NCBI GenBank assembly: GCA_024638905.1
Contig: JAHEJH010000007.1
Span: 1-19,884 of the forward strand
Direction: 5' to 3'
Source of the DNA: Luminiphilus sp.
GTDB taxonomy: Bacteria; Pseudomonadota; Gammaproteobacteria; Pseudomonadales; Halieaceae
DNA length: 19,884 nt
Of this stretch, positions 1 through 7,279 are shown piece after piece. The stretch's first letter is position 1. Every line of letters starts with the position of its first letter. The translations under genes and the position numbers were made by a program. The notes below the pieces were generated by a model, which was given only the letters and a program-made list of their open reading frames with translations, had not been told where the DNA came from and made no database searches.

Positions 1-586
1 CGTTGGGCACCTGCCAGAATTCCGGCATAGAGCGAGGGTGCGGGTAGGAAGGCAAACCCCCTCCCTCACCCAGCTCCCGTCGGAAGTTACGGAGTTGCTG
101 CTCGGTCAGTCGTCCTTCCAGATAGGCTCTGGCATAGATACCCGGCGCGGCGTGCGGCTGGGGGAGGACGAGGTCGCCCCGGCCTTCGGCGCTGAAAACG
201 TGATGAAAGGCCGTCTCCATGGCGGTGGCGGCAGAGGCATAAGTCGCAATGTGCCCACCCAAACCGGCACCTTCGTCCTGAGCCCGAAGAATCATGGCGG
301 CCGCGTTCCAGCGAATGATATTTTCGATGCGCTTCTCAAGCTCGAGGTCTCCGGGATACGGCGGCTGCTCTTCGGGAGAAAGCGTGTTGATGTAAGGCGT
401 GTTCAGTAACGCGTCAGAGAGTGTCACACCCTGATCGATGCTGTACTCCTGTAGCCGCCTGAGTAGCGCCCGCACGCCCTCGTCACCATATTCGCGTCGG
501 ATATCCTCGAGCGCCGACCGCCATTCAGGCCAGTCGGCATCGATCAATGCACTGACATCAACCGATATTGGCTGCTCATCACTCAT
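1..586 (-). CDS. aceE: Pyruvate dehydrogenase E1 component, N-terminal part (cut by window edge)
   Basis: This is the first ~195 residues of the homodimeric, thiamine-diphosphate-dependent E1 subunit of the pyruvate dehydrogenase complex, which decarboxylates pyruvate and passes the acetyl group to the E2 lipoyl domains. Translation of the minus strand from the ATG at 586 gives MSDEQPISVDVSALIDADWP, followed by the family's recognisable blocks: NTPYINTLSPEEQP, YPGDLELEKR, a GGHIATYASAAT block, PHAAPGIYARAYLEGRLT and SYPHPRSMPEFWQ. These line up with the E. coli AceE N-terminus, including the His in the PHAAPG segment that corresponds to the active-site region GHISPG. The frame stays open to base 2 and the rest lies outside. 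No strong Shine-Dalgarno is seen before the ATG, but the protein start matches the family. It diverges from the isochorismatase-family gene. aceF would be expected downstream, beyond the edge. Confidence 0.95.
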   Translation of the reverse strand, partial: MSDEQPISVDVSALIDADWPEWRSALEDIRREYGDEGVRALLRRLQEYSIDQGVTLSDALLNTPYINTLSPEEQPPYPGDLELEKRIENIIRWNAAAMILRAQDEGAGLGGHIATYASAATAMETAFHHVFSAEGRGDLVLPQPHAAPGIYARAYLEGRLTEQQLRNFRRELGEGGGLPSYPHPRSMPEFWQVPN

Positions 587-690
587 CAGGCGAGCGTCTC
601 ACGCAATGACAGTGACGCTGCATCTGGCACTGGTGTTTCAGATGGCTCATGATAGAGATAGTACCGAGTACGGTGAGCTGGACGCCAGTC
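587..690. promoter_or_regulatory. Divergent intergenic region between aceE and the isochorismatase-family gene
   Basis: This 104-base gap separates two divergently transcribed genes, so promoters for both should lie here or in the edges of the genes; that is inferred from layout. The only clear structure is a small inverted repeat at 663-674 (ACCG-AGTA-CGGT), overlapping GTAC-CGA-GTAC at 661-671. I see no convincing -35/-10 pair and no PdhR-type AATTGGT/ACCAATT operator for aceE. If the plus-strand gene starts at 649 instead of 691, the gap shrinks to 62 bases. Confidence 0.4.
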
Positions 691-1293
691 ATGTCAGACC
701 GAAACGCATTGGACAGAATCGACGGCGGGATGGGCCAAAAACCCGCATTGATTATTGTGGACGTGGTGGTGGGGTTTACCGATCCGGCCTGCCCGCTGGG
801 TTCAGAGGCAGACGCCGTCGTGGCGGCCAATATCGAACTGATGAATGCCTTTCATCAGGCAGATCTGCCCGTTGCCCTGACCACAGTGGTCTATCACAAC
901 GAGGAACAAGCTTCGGTGTTTCGAGCGAGGGTTCCCGCACTCAACCTCCTGACCCCTGACTCAGAATGGGTCAAATTTGATCCGCGGTTACCCATCGCCC
1001 CGTCAGATCTCCAGTTGGAGAAACGCCATGCCAGCGGCTTTCACGGCACCGAGCTGGATGTCTGGCTGAAAGCAAATAGCGTGGACTCTGTGGTGGTCAC
1101 AGGTCTCACCACCAGCGGCTGTGTGCGCGCTACCGCAGTGGATGGATTACAGAATAACTACCGCGTCTTGGTGCCAAAGGAGGCTTGTGGTGATCGGGAT
1201 GAGCAGGCCCATGAGGCCAACCTTTATGACCTCAATGCTAAGTATGCTGACGTCGTCTCGGTCAGCGACGTGTTGGCGTCACTGTCCAGCTGA
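691..1293 (+). CDS. Isochorismatase-family cysteine hydrolase (N-carbamoylsarcosine amidase / maleamidase-like)
   Basis: A 200-residue alpha/beta hydrolase of the isochorismatase-like superfamily. The expected catalytic triad is visible: Asp24 in ALIIVDVVVGFTDP, Lys111 in LEKRHASGF, and nucleophile Cys144 in TGLTTSGCVRATAVDG. The TDPxxPLGS segment and TTSGCVRATAVDG block resemble the N-carbamoylsarcosine amidase / maleamate amidohydrolase branch, so hydrolysis of a C-N amide bond is the likeliest chemistry; the substrate cannot be told from sequence. The ATG at 691 is preferred because GGTGAG lies upstream, although at a long 13-base spacing. An in-frame ATG at 649 would add 14 residues (MIEIVPSTVSWTPV) but has no visible ribosome binding site. 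It is the only plus-strand gene in the window. Its 3' end overlaps the convergent DUF1244 gene by 15 bases. No pathway partner is adjacent. Confidence 0.88.
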   Translation: MSDRNALDRIDGGMGQKPALIIVDVVVGFTDPACPLGSEADAVVAANIELMNAFHQADLPVALTTVVYHNEEQASVFRARVPALNLLTPDSEWVKFDPRLPIAPSDLQLEKRHASGFHGTELDVWLKANSVDSVVVTGLTTSGCVRATAVDGLQNNYRVLVPKEACGDRDEQAHEANLYDLNAKYADVVSVSDVLASLSS

Positions 1294-1587
1294 GTCCGAC
1301 TGCTGGGCAGCAAATTGGGCTGCCTGTTCGGGCGTCGCCTCTGTCTGATACTGCGCCTTCCACTGGTCATACGGCATGCCGTACACGATCTCGCGGGCTG
1401 CCTCTTTATCCAACGTCACTCCCTGCTCTCCAGCGGCTTCTGCGTACCACTTAGACAGGCAATTTCGGCAAAAGCCGGCCAGGTTCATGAGGTCTATGTT
1501 CTGGACGTCTTTGCGACCGTCGAGGTGTGATAACAGTCGTCGTAAAACGGCCGCTTCAATCGATTCTTGACTCATATTGGGTTTCAT
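1279..1587 (-). CDS. DUF1244 family small protein
   Basis: A 102-residue protein of the DUF1244 family, recognised by the conserved core DVQNIDLMNLAGFCRNCLSK followed by WY and, after a variable stretch, AREIVYGMPYDQWKAQYQ. The CRNC pair of cysteines in the core is characteristic. The family is widespread in Proteobacteria and has no well-established function that I know of. No signal peptide or membrane segment is seen, so it is probably cytoplasmic. The start is ambiguous: GAGAGGAG abuts the ATG at 1587 directly, while an ATG at 1575 (MSQESIEAAV) lies 12 bases past that AGGAG; the two differ by four residues. It follows the NUDIX lipoprotein gene by 34 bases on the same strand and could be co-transcribed. 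Its last codons overlap the opposing isochorismatase-family gene. Confidence 0.9.
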   Translation of the reverse strand: MKPNMSQESIEAAVLRRLLSHLDGRKDVQNIDLMNLAGFCRNCLSKWYAEAAGEQGVTLDKEAAREIVYGMPYDQWKAQYQTEATPEQAAQFAAQQSDSAGQ

Positions 1588-1621
1588 CTCCTCTCATTGT
1601 GGCGCAAATCGCTCACCACCA

Positions 1622-2092
1622 TTACTCAGTCGGCGCCACCGAGCGCGCCAAAATCAGCTCACGGATCATCGCTCCTTGCCCGGGATATCGCCAAGTGCCA
1701 TCGGGTAACGCCTCCAACTTCCACCAAGTGACGTCTGCCACTTCCAGCAGGCGGTGAATGCGCGGCTCCGCCGAGGCGGGCACTGCGCACCAATACAGAT
1801 GGAAGCCATTATCAAAAACGATAGCTAAATCGCCAGCGCGAGCGGCCAACCCCGTTTCTTCAAACACTTCTCGCTCCGCACCACATCGCGACGATTCTGA
1901 CGCGTTAACACTGCCGCCGGGCAGCGCCCATTCATCAGACCAATCTTTGACCAGCAGTGCACCCCGCGCATCCCAGACCAGACAACCCGCGCTGGGCGCT
2001 GAGCCTGAGTTGCCGGATGAACTGCAGGGCGGCGGTGCTTCTCCGCAAGCCGCCACCAACATCAGGAGAAGCAGTACGCCATTACGCCTCAT
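1622..2092 (-). CDS. NUDIX-domain protein with lipoprotein signal peptide
   Basis: A 156-residue protein. The N-terminus MRRNGVLLLLMLVAAC is a compact lipoprotein signal: basic n-region, Leu-rich h-region, lipobox VAAC with Cys16 as the lipidated residue and Gly (not Asp) at +2, which would favour outer-membrane sorting. A Pro/Ser/Gly linker (about residues 17-33) is followed by a NUDIX fold whose box is complete: G-x5-E-x7-REVFEETGL, preceded by WALPGG. NUDIX enzymes hydrolyse nucleoside diphosphates linked to another moiety; the substrate is unknown. The open frame extends upstream to 2176, but that region is dnaE coding sequence. The ATG at 2092 lies inside the last dnaE codons (ATGAGGCGTAA, 11-base overlap), which suggests translational coupling. 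An alternative is a cytoplasmic enzyme beginning at a later start, but the only in-frame Met after the signal start is Met11, inside the signal peptide. Confidence 0.88.
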   Translation of the reverse strand: MRRNGVLLLLMLVAACGEAPPPCSSSGNSGSAPSAGCLVWDARGALLVKDWSDEWALPGGSVNASESSRCGAEREVFEETGLAARAGDLAIVFDNGFHLYWCAVPASAEPRIHRLLEVADVTWWKLEALPDGTWRYPGQGAMIRELILARSVAPTE

Positions 2093-5000
2093 ACACCCAA
2101 TCCACCGCGTCATTACCCACCGCAATACGCAGCTCGTCCAGTAACGCATCGCTCGGATGCACCTGCCAGGCGCCACCCAGACGCACGGCTACGGATCCTT
2201 TCGGCTGCACATATTCCATTACCACGGGGCACTGCCCGCCAACTGCAGAGCGAAGCGTGTTGGCTAGCAAGGTATTAAAACGCTCGTCGACTCGATGACT
2301 GGGAACCCTGAGGCGCAGTTGCGACACTCTCGCTTTGCGGGCCTGTTCCAGCGATCTAACTGACTTAGTGCGCATCGCGAGACCGCCATTGAAGTCATCC
2401 ACCTGCAGCCTGCCATCGAGCAAGACGATGCGATCCTTCTGCAAGAGATCCCTGTGTTCCGTAAACACATCGTTGTAGACCGTGGCTTCGATCTGCCCTG
2501 AGCCATCATCCAGTGTCAGCACCGCCATCGGCCCCCGCTGGGTTTTGATCGTGCGGATATCGAGAATCAGTCCAGCCACCACCGCTTGGTTGTTGGCCTG
2601 CAGTTCGCGGATACGACGCGGAGCGAACTTCCGCACCTCGGCTTCGTAGGCCTCCATGGGATGCCCGCTAAGGAAACTGCCGAGACTTTCTTTCTCAGCG
2701 TTCAACAACTCCGTCAAAGACCATGCCCGAGCGCCTCTGTGCTCATGGTAGGGGTCATCTGCGTCATCACTGGTTGCCATCACCTCGCCGAACAAGTCAT
2801 CAATACCCGCAGCCGTGTTGCTGGCCACCTGCTCGGCACCTTTAATGGCGTCATCCAGCGCCGCCAGCAGTACCCAACGCTCCACTCCCAATTCATCGAG
2901 CGCGCCACTCTTTATCAGCGCCTCCAGTGCCCGACGATTCACTTTTCGTGGGTCCGTCCGCGCGCACAGATCGAACAAACTGGTAAACGGTCCGTCACTC
3001 CGCGCCGCTAGCAGTGAGCTGATGGGGCCCTCTCCCAGCCCTTTTATCGCGCCCAGTCCGTAGCGGATCTGCCCCTCATCATCGACCGAGAAAGCGTATT
3101 GCCCAGACTGAATTGACGGCGCCTGGACCGTGAGACCCATTCGTCTAGCCTCATCCCGGAAGGTTAAAAGCTTGTCGGTATTGTCGATCTCGGAGCTCAT
3201 CACCGCGGCCATGAATTCAGCAGGGTGATGGGTTTTAAGCCAGGCCGTTTGATAAGACACCAGCGCATAGGCAGCTGAGTGAGATTTATTAAAGCCGTAG
3301 CCAGCAAATTTTTCGACCAGATCAAAGATTTTTATGGCCAAAGTGGGATCGATACCCTGTGCCGCCGCACCCTCCTCAAAGACGCTGCGCTGCTTGGCCA
3401 TCTCCTCAGGTTTTTTCTTACCCATCGCCCGGCGAAGCAGATCGGCACCACCCAGCGTGTAGCCCGCTAGCACCTGCGCAATCTGCATCACCTGCTCCTG
3501 ATACAGAATGACGCCGTAGGTAGGCTCTAGGATGGGTTTGAGCCATTCGTGCTGATACTGAGCGTCAGGATAGGCCAGCTGCTCGCGGCCGTGCTTGCGA
3601 TCGATAAAGTTCTCGACCATACCTGACTGAAGAGGTCCGGGTCGAAACAAGGCCACCAATGCAATGATGTCCTCGAAACAGTCGGGACGCAGATTTTTGA
3701 TCAGCTCCTTCATGCCGCGACTTTCAAGCTGGAACACCGCCGTGGTGTCACCACTTTGCAGCATGCGAAAGACATCGGGGTCATTAAGGGGCAGGCGATC
3801 AATATCTAGCGCCGTCTCTCCCCGCGCATCGATCATCTGGATCGCCCACTGAATAATCGTCAGCGTGCGCAGGCCCAGAAAATCGAACTTCACCAAGCCT
3901 GCTTCTTCAACATCGTTCTTGTCATACTGGGTGACGACACCGCCACCGTCTTCGTCGCAGTAAATGGGCGAGAAGTCGGTCAGCTCACTCGGCGCAATGA
4001 CCACACCGCCGGCGTGTTTGCCCGCATTACGCGTCACGCCCTCGAGCTGCACCGCCATATCCCAGATTTCCTGCGCCGAGCTGTCCTCTTCAAGGAGCTG
4101 CACCAGCTGCTCCTCCTGCTCCAATGCCTTCGACAGGGTCATGCCCACTTCAAAGGGGATCAGTTTGGACATACGGTCCGCGAGGCCGTAGGGCTTACCC
4201 TGTACCCGCGCCACATCGCGCACCACCGCTTTGGCGGCCATGGTGCCGAAGGTAATGATCTGCGACACCGCCTGGCGGCCATAGGTTTGCGCCACATACT
4301 CAATGACTTCATCGCGGCGCTCCATGCAGAAATCCACGTCGAAGTCAGGCATCGAGACCCGCTCCGGATTTAGAAAGCGCTCAAACAGCAGGTCGTATTC
4401 GATCGGATCGAGGTCGGTGATCTCCAGTGCATAGGCCACCAAAGACCCTGCACCCGAGCCTCTGCCAGGGCCAACCGGAATATCCTGCTCCTTGGCCCAG
4501 CGAATAAAGTCCATGACCACGAGGAAATAACCGGGGAAGCCCATCTGGTTGATGGTATTAAGCTCAAACTCAAGACGCTGACGATAGGGTTCCAACTGCT
4601 GTTCGTTCCATTCAGGAAACCGCCGCTGCAACCCCTCATGAGATAATCGACCCAGAAACGCCTCGATCGTCTCTTCCTTGGGTACCGGATAGTTTGGTAG
4701 AAAAGGCTGGCCCAGCGTCAGAGACACCGTACATCGTCTGGCAATTTCGACTGAATTATCGAGTGCTTCAGGGATATCAGAGAACAACTCCGCCATTTCC
4801 TCGGCAGAGCGAAGGTACTGTTGATCCGAATAAGCGCGTATTCGTCGCGGATCATCCAACGTCCGCCCATCACCGATGCAGACCCGGGCCTCGTGGGCTT
4901 CAAACTCCCCCGCCTCTAGGAAACGCACGTCATTGGTTGCTACCACCGGGCAGTGATGCTCGGCCGCCAGCGCCACGGCCGCGTGGAGATAGTCTTCTTC

Positions 5001-5525
5001 GCCTGTTCGGCCTGTTCGCTGTAACTCCAAATAGAATCGATCTGGGAAGCAGGCCTGCCAGTCATGCAGCGCGGCGCATGCATCAGCCTCGCGGCCATTC
5101 AACAATGCTTGACCAATATCCCCCTGCCGACCACCCGACAGAGCGATGAGACCCTCGGCGTATTCCCGAATCCATGCCCGGCCCACCCTCGGCCGGCCCA
5201 AGTATTGCCCTTGCTGGTATGAACGTGACAGCAGCAGCATCAGATTGCGATAACCCGTCTCGTTCTGAGCGAGGAGACAAAGCTCATGGTGCCGATCCTC
5301 ATCATGAGGATCTAGGACATGCAAGTCTGCCCCGACAATGAGTTTCACCCCCAGACTCTCAGCCGCCTTGTAGGCCTTTACCAAGCCAAAGAAGTTGTGG
5401 TGATCGGTAATCGCCACCGCCGGCATATCTAGCTCTGCAACTCGATCCAGCGTGGGACGAATGCGGAGCAAACCGTCAATCAGGGAATATTCGCTATGGA
5501 GCCGGAGGTGAACAAACGAGGTCAT
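2082..5525 (-). CDS. dnaE: DNA polymerase III alpha subunit
   Basis: Replicative polymerase catalytic subunit, 1147 residues (E. coli 1160), acting in the cytoplasmic replisome. An N-terminal PHP domain begins with FVHLRLHSEYSLIDG. The polymerase core shows GPGRGSGAGS (352-361), the catalytic acidic pair in MPDFDVDFC (Asp396 and Asp398) and a third Asp548 in GLVKFDFLGLRTL, matching E. coli D401/D403/D555. The YGVILYQEQVM and AGYGFNKSHSAAYA blocks are also present. A clamp-binding-like IDDLF sits at about 908-912, at the position of the E. coli internal beta-binding motif, and an OB fold spans about 981-1055. The start at ATG 5525 lies 9 bases after the rnhB stop. The stop is inside the start region of the NUDIX lipoprotein gene. 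accA, the usual gammaproteobacterial next gene, is not in the window. Confidence 0.98.
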   Translation of the reverse strand: MTSFVHLRLHSEYSLIDGLLRIRPTLDRVAELDMPAVAITDHHNFFGLVKAYKAAESLGVKLIVGADLHVLDPHDEDRHHELCLLAQNETGYRNLMLLLSRSYQQGQYLGRPRVGRAWIREYAEGLIALSGGRQGDIGQALLNGREADACAALHDWQACFPDRFYLELQRTGRTGEEDYLHAAVALAAEHHCPVVATNDVRFLEAGEFEAHEARVCIGDGRTLDDPRRIRAYSDQQYLRSAEEMAELFSDIPEALDNSVEIARRCTVSLTLGQPFLPNYPVPKEETIEAFLGRLSHEGLQRRFPEWNEQQLEPYRQRLEFELNTINQMGFPGYFLVVMDFIRWAKEQDIPVGPGRGSGAGSLVAYALEITDLDPIEYDLLFERFLNPERVSMPDFDVDFCMERRDEVIEYVAQTYGRQAVSQIITFGTMAAKAVVRDVARVQGKPYGLADRMSKLIPFEVGMTLSKALEQEEQLVQLLEEDSSAQEIWDMAVQLEGVTRNAGKHAGGVVIAPSELTDFSPIYCDEDGGGVVTQYDKNDVEEAGLVKFDFLGLRTLTIIQWAIQMIDARGETALDIDRLPLNDPDVFRMLQSGDTTAVFQLESRGMKELIKNLRPDCFEDIIALVALFRPGPLQSGMVENFIDRKHGREQLAYPDAQYQHEWLKPILEPTYGVILYQEQVMQIAQVLAGYTLGGADLLRRAMGKKKPEEMAKQRSVFEEGAAAQGIDPTLAIKIFDLVEKFAGYGFNKSHSAAYALVSYQTAWLKTHHPAEFMAAVMSSEIDNTDKLLTFRDEARRMGLTVQAPSIQSGQYAFSVDDEGQIRYGLGAIKGLGEGPISSLLAARSDGPFTSLFDLCARTDPRKVNRRALEALIKSGALDELGVERWVLLAALDDAIKGAEQVASNTAAGIDDLFGEVMATSDDADDPYHEHRGARAWSLTELLNAEKESLGSFLSGHPMEAYEAEVRKFAPRRIRELQANNQAVVAGLILDIRTIKTQRGPMAVLTLDDGSGQIEATVYNDVFTEHRDLLQKDRIVLLDGRLQVDDFNGGLAMRTKSVRSLEQARKARVSQLRLRVPSHRVDERFNTLLANTLRSAVGGQCPVVMEYVQPKGSVAVRLGGAWQVHPSDALLDELRIAVGNDAVDWVYEA

Positions 5526-5534
5526 GCCTGAACG

Positions 5535-6143
5535 CTATCCCACCTGGGGGTCCGCCAGCAAGCGTCTGACGGGGCCAAAGCTTTTTCTGTGTGCGGGACA
5601 CACACCCAGCTGTTCAAGCGCTGCCAAATGGACCTTCGTGGGGTAGCCTTTGTGACGATCGAATCCGTATCCGGGGTACTGCTGATTCAGCGCCATCATC
5701 TCGCCGTCACGCTGCACTTTAGCCAGGATAGATGCCGCACCAATGCTGGGTTCGGTCAAGTCGCCTTTGACGATGGCACGCGCCTCATAGGGCCACTTGG
5801 GCAAGCGATTACCGTCTACCAGCACCAGTGACGGTTGTATCGGCAGCGCCTCGACCGCCCGACGCATTGCCAACAGTGACGCCTGCAAGATATTCAGCTC
5901 ATCAATCTCCGCCACGGTGGCGCGTCCGAGCGCCCAGCTGACTGCCTCGTCCCGAATACGCTCAGCCAATACTTCGCGTCGCTCTGGGGTCAGCATTTTG
6001 GAGTCTGTGACGCCATCGGGGTGTGATTCCGCCAGAATCACGGCTGCCGCCACAACATCGCCAGCCAGTGGCCCTCGACCCACCTCATCGACACCCGCTA
6101 CGAGGTGACCCGCTATACCTTCAAAGAGATCAGCGGATGTCAT
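5535..6143 (-). CDS. rnhB: Ribonuclease HII
   Basis: A 202-residue RNase HII, which cuts RNA in RNA-DNA hybrids, including single ribonucleotides misincorporated in DNA. The DEDD active site is visible: Asp19-Glu20 in AGVDEVGRGPLAG, Asp110 in LVLVDGNRLP and Asp128 in VKGDLTEPSIGAASILAK. The C-terminal PGYGFDRHKGYPTKVH block is typical. The start is ambiguous over one codon: GTG at 6146 overlaps the lpxB stop by 4 bases, and ATG at 6143 directly follows it. The Shine-Dalgarno AAGGAG ends at 6146, so ATG 6143 (2-base spacing) is more plausible than the GTG, which uses a base of the AGGAG itself. It is followed by dnaE after 9 bases, the conserved lpxB-rnhB-dnaE order. Confidence 0.97.
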   Translation of the reverse strand: MTSADLFEGIAGHLVAGVDEVGRGPLAGDVVAAAVILAESHPDGVTDSKMLTPERREVLAERIRDEAVSWALGRATVAEIDELNILQASLLAMRRAVEALPIQPSLVLVDGNRLPKWPYEARAIVKGDLTEPSIGAASILAKVQRDGEMMALNQQYPGYGFDRHKGYPTKVHLAALEQLGVCPAHRKSFGPVRRLLADPQVG

Positions 6144-7279
6144 CACTCCTTAACCAACGGCAACAGCGCATCGATACTGCGCTCGGCAAAGTTGCCGCCG
6201 ATCAGCCCAGCCAATTCGTCGAATCGTCCTACCTGCCTCGCCCCATCACCCTCCAAGAGTCCCGAAACTGCGTCGGCAAGCCGCGAGGCAGTGGCATGGT
6301 GCTGCAGGAGCTCCGGGACAATCTCTTCTCCGGCCAACACGTTGGGCAAACCAACATGCGGAGTCTTCACTAGGCGCGACAGGATGCCCCAAGACAGCGA
6401 TGCCATGCGGTAACTAATGACCATTGGTTTGCGCAACAGCATCGCTTCGAGTGTCGCGGTGCCAGAGGCGATCATGATCGCATCGCTACATCGCATGACC
6501 TCACGCCCCTGACCGCGAATCAGGCTCACCGATAGCGACTTCGACTGAAGCACTGACTCAATCTGGTTGTGTCGCGCGGCATTGGCTGCCGGAATCACAA
6601 AGTGCAGGTTGGTATGTCGCGCCTGTAGCAACTGCATGGCGTCAGCAAAGACGGGCATCAAATGCCGCACCTCCCCCTCCCGACTGCCCGGCAGCACGGC
6701 CAGCAAGGTTTTGTTGGACGGGAGTCCCATAGCGACGCGCAGCTCTTCTGCTGCGGGTAACTGCTGGAGCTCATCCACCAACGGGTGGCCCACACACATC
6801 GCGTCAATGCCGGCTTCTCTATAGATATCCACCTCGAAGGGCAACAAGCACAGCATGCGATCGACCGACTCCCGGATGCTTCGGAGTCGACCCCGTCGCC
6901 AAGCCCATACAGATGGACTGACCAGATGAGCAGTGGGAATCCCCGACGCGCGCAGGCGGCGCTCTATCGGCAGATTGAAATCGGGGCTATCGACGCCGAC
7001 AAAGAGGTCTGGCGTCACGCGCTGCTGCTGCGCGATGAGTCTCCGGCGAATACCCAGCAGTTCCGGCAACCTTTTTAACGGCTCTACCAGGCCCATCACC
7101 GCCAACCGATCTATGACGCAGAGTGACTCAAGACCCTGTGACTGCATCTGGTCGCCGCCGATACCTGTGATGTCGAGTGAAGTGCCGCGTTGCTGCCAGG
7201 CCCGCAAGATCGAGCCTGCGAGTAGATCGCCAGACGCTTCACCCGCGCACAGACCGAGGCGCAGCGACTCTTGTGACAC
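6143..7279 (-). CDS. lpxB: Lipid-A-disaccharide synthase
   Basis: A 378-residue glycosyltransferase (GT19) that joins UDP-2,3-diacylglucosamine and lipid X into the beta-1,6 lipid A disaccharide at the inner-membrane cytoplasmic face. Family blocks seen: CAGEASGD near residues 11-18, LAVMGLVEPLKRLPEL, FVGVDSPDFNLPIE, SPSVWAWRRGR, LPGSREGEV, ASGTATLEAML and LPNVLAGEEIVPELLQ. Length is close to E. coli (382). The start is GTG at 7279, whose first base is shared with the lpxA stop TAG (one-base overlap), which is strong evidence for coupled translation. The stop overlaps the rnhB start region. No substitution of an obvious key residue was noticed. Confidence 0.97.
   Translation of the reverse strand: MSQESLRLGLCAGEASGDLLAGSILRAWQQRGTSLDITGIGGDQMQSQGLESLCVIDRLAVMGLVEPLKRLPELLGIRRRLIAQQQRVTPDLFVGVDSPDFNLPIERRLRASGIPTAHLVSPSVWAWRRGRLRSIRESVDRMLCLLPFEVDIYREAGIDAMCVGHPLVDELQQLPAAEELRVAMGLPSNKTLLAVLPGSREGEVRHLMPVFADAMQLLQARHTNLHFVIPAANAARHNQIESVLQSKSLSVSLIRGQGREVMRCSDAIMIASGTATLEAMLLRKPMVISYRMASLSWGILSRLVKTPHVGLPNVLAGEEIVPELLQHHATASRLADAVSGLLEGDGARQVGRFDELAGLIGGNFAERSIDALLPLVKE
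6144..6151 (-). promoter_or_regulatory. Ribosome binding site of rnhB overlapping the lpxB stop
   Basis: On the minus strand the sequence reads TTAAGGAGTGATG. AAGGAG (6151-6146) lies within the last lpxB codons, TGA (6145-6143) is the lpxB stop and ATG (6143-6141) the likely rnhB start. The very short spacing suggests that ribosomes terminating on lpxB re-initiate at rnhB. Confidence 0.6.

Noticed and set aside
636..664. Possible promoter TTTCAG - 17 bases - TAGTAC upstream of the isochorismatase-family gene
   Set aside because: Spacing is right, but both hexamers match the consensus poorly; such matches are expected by chance in 100 bases.
438..959. Long open frame on the plus strand across the aceE start and the hydrolase gene
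   Set aside because: It overlaps two recognisable genes in other frames and its translation is Ser/Arg-rich low-information sequence with no family features.
2093..2176. N-terminal extension of the NUDIX protein by 28 residues
   Set aside because: It lies within the dnaE 3' end, is Trp/Cys/Arg-rich, and would bury the clean lipoprotein signal that begins at 2092.
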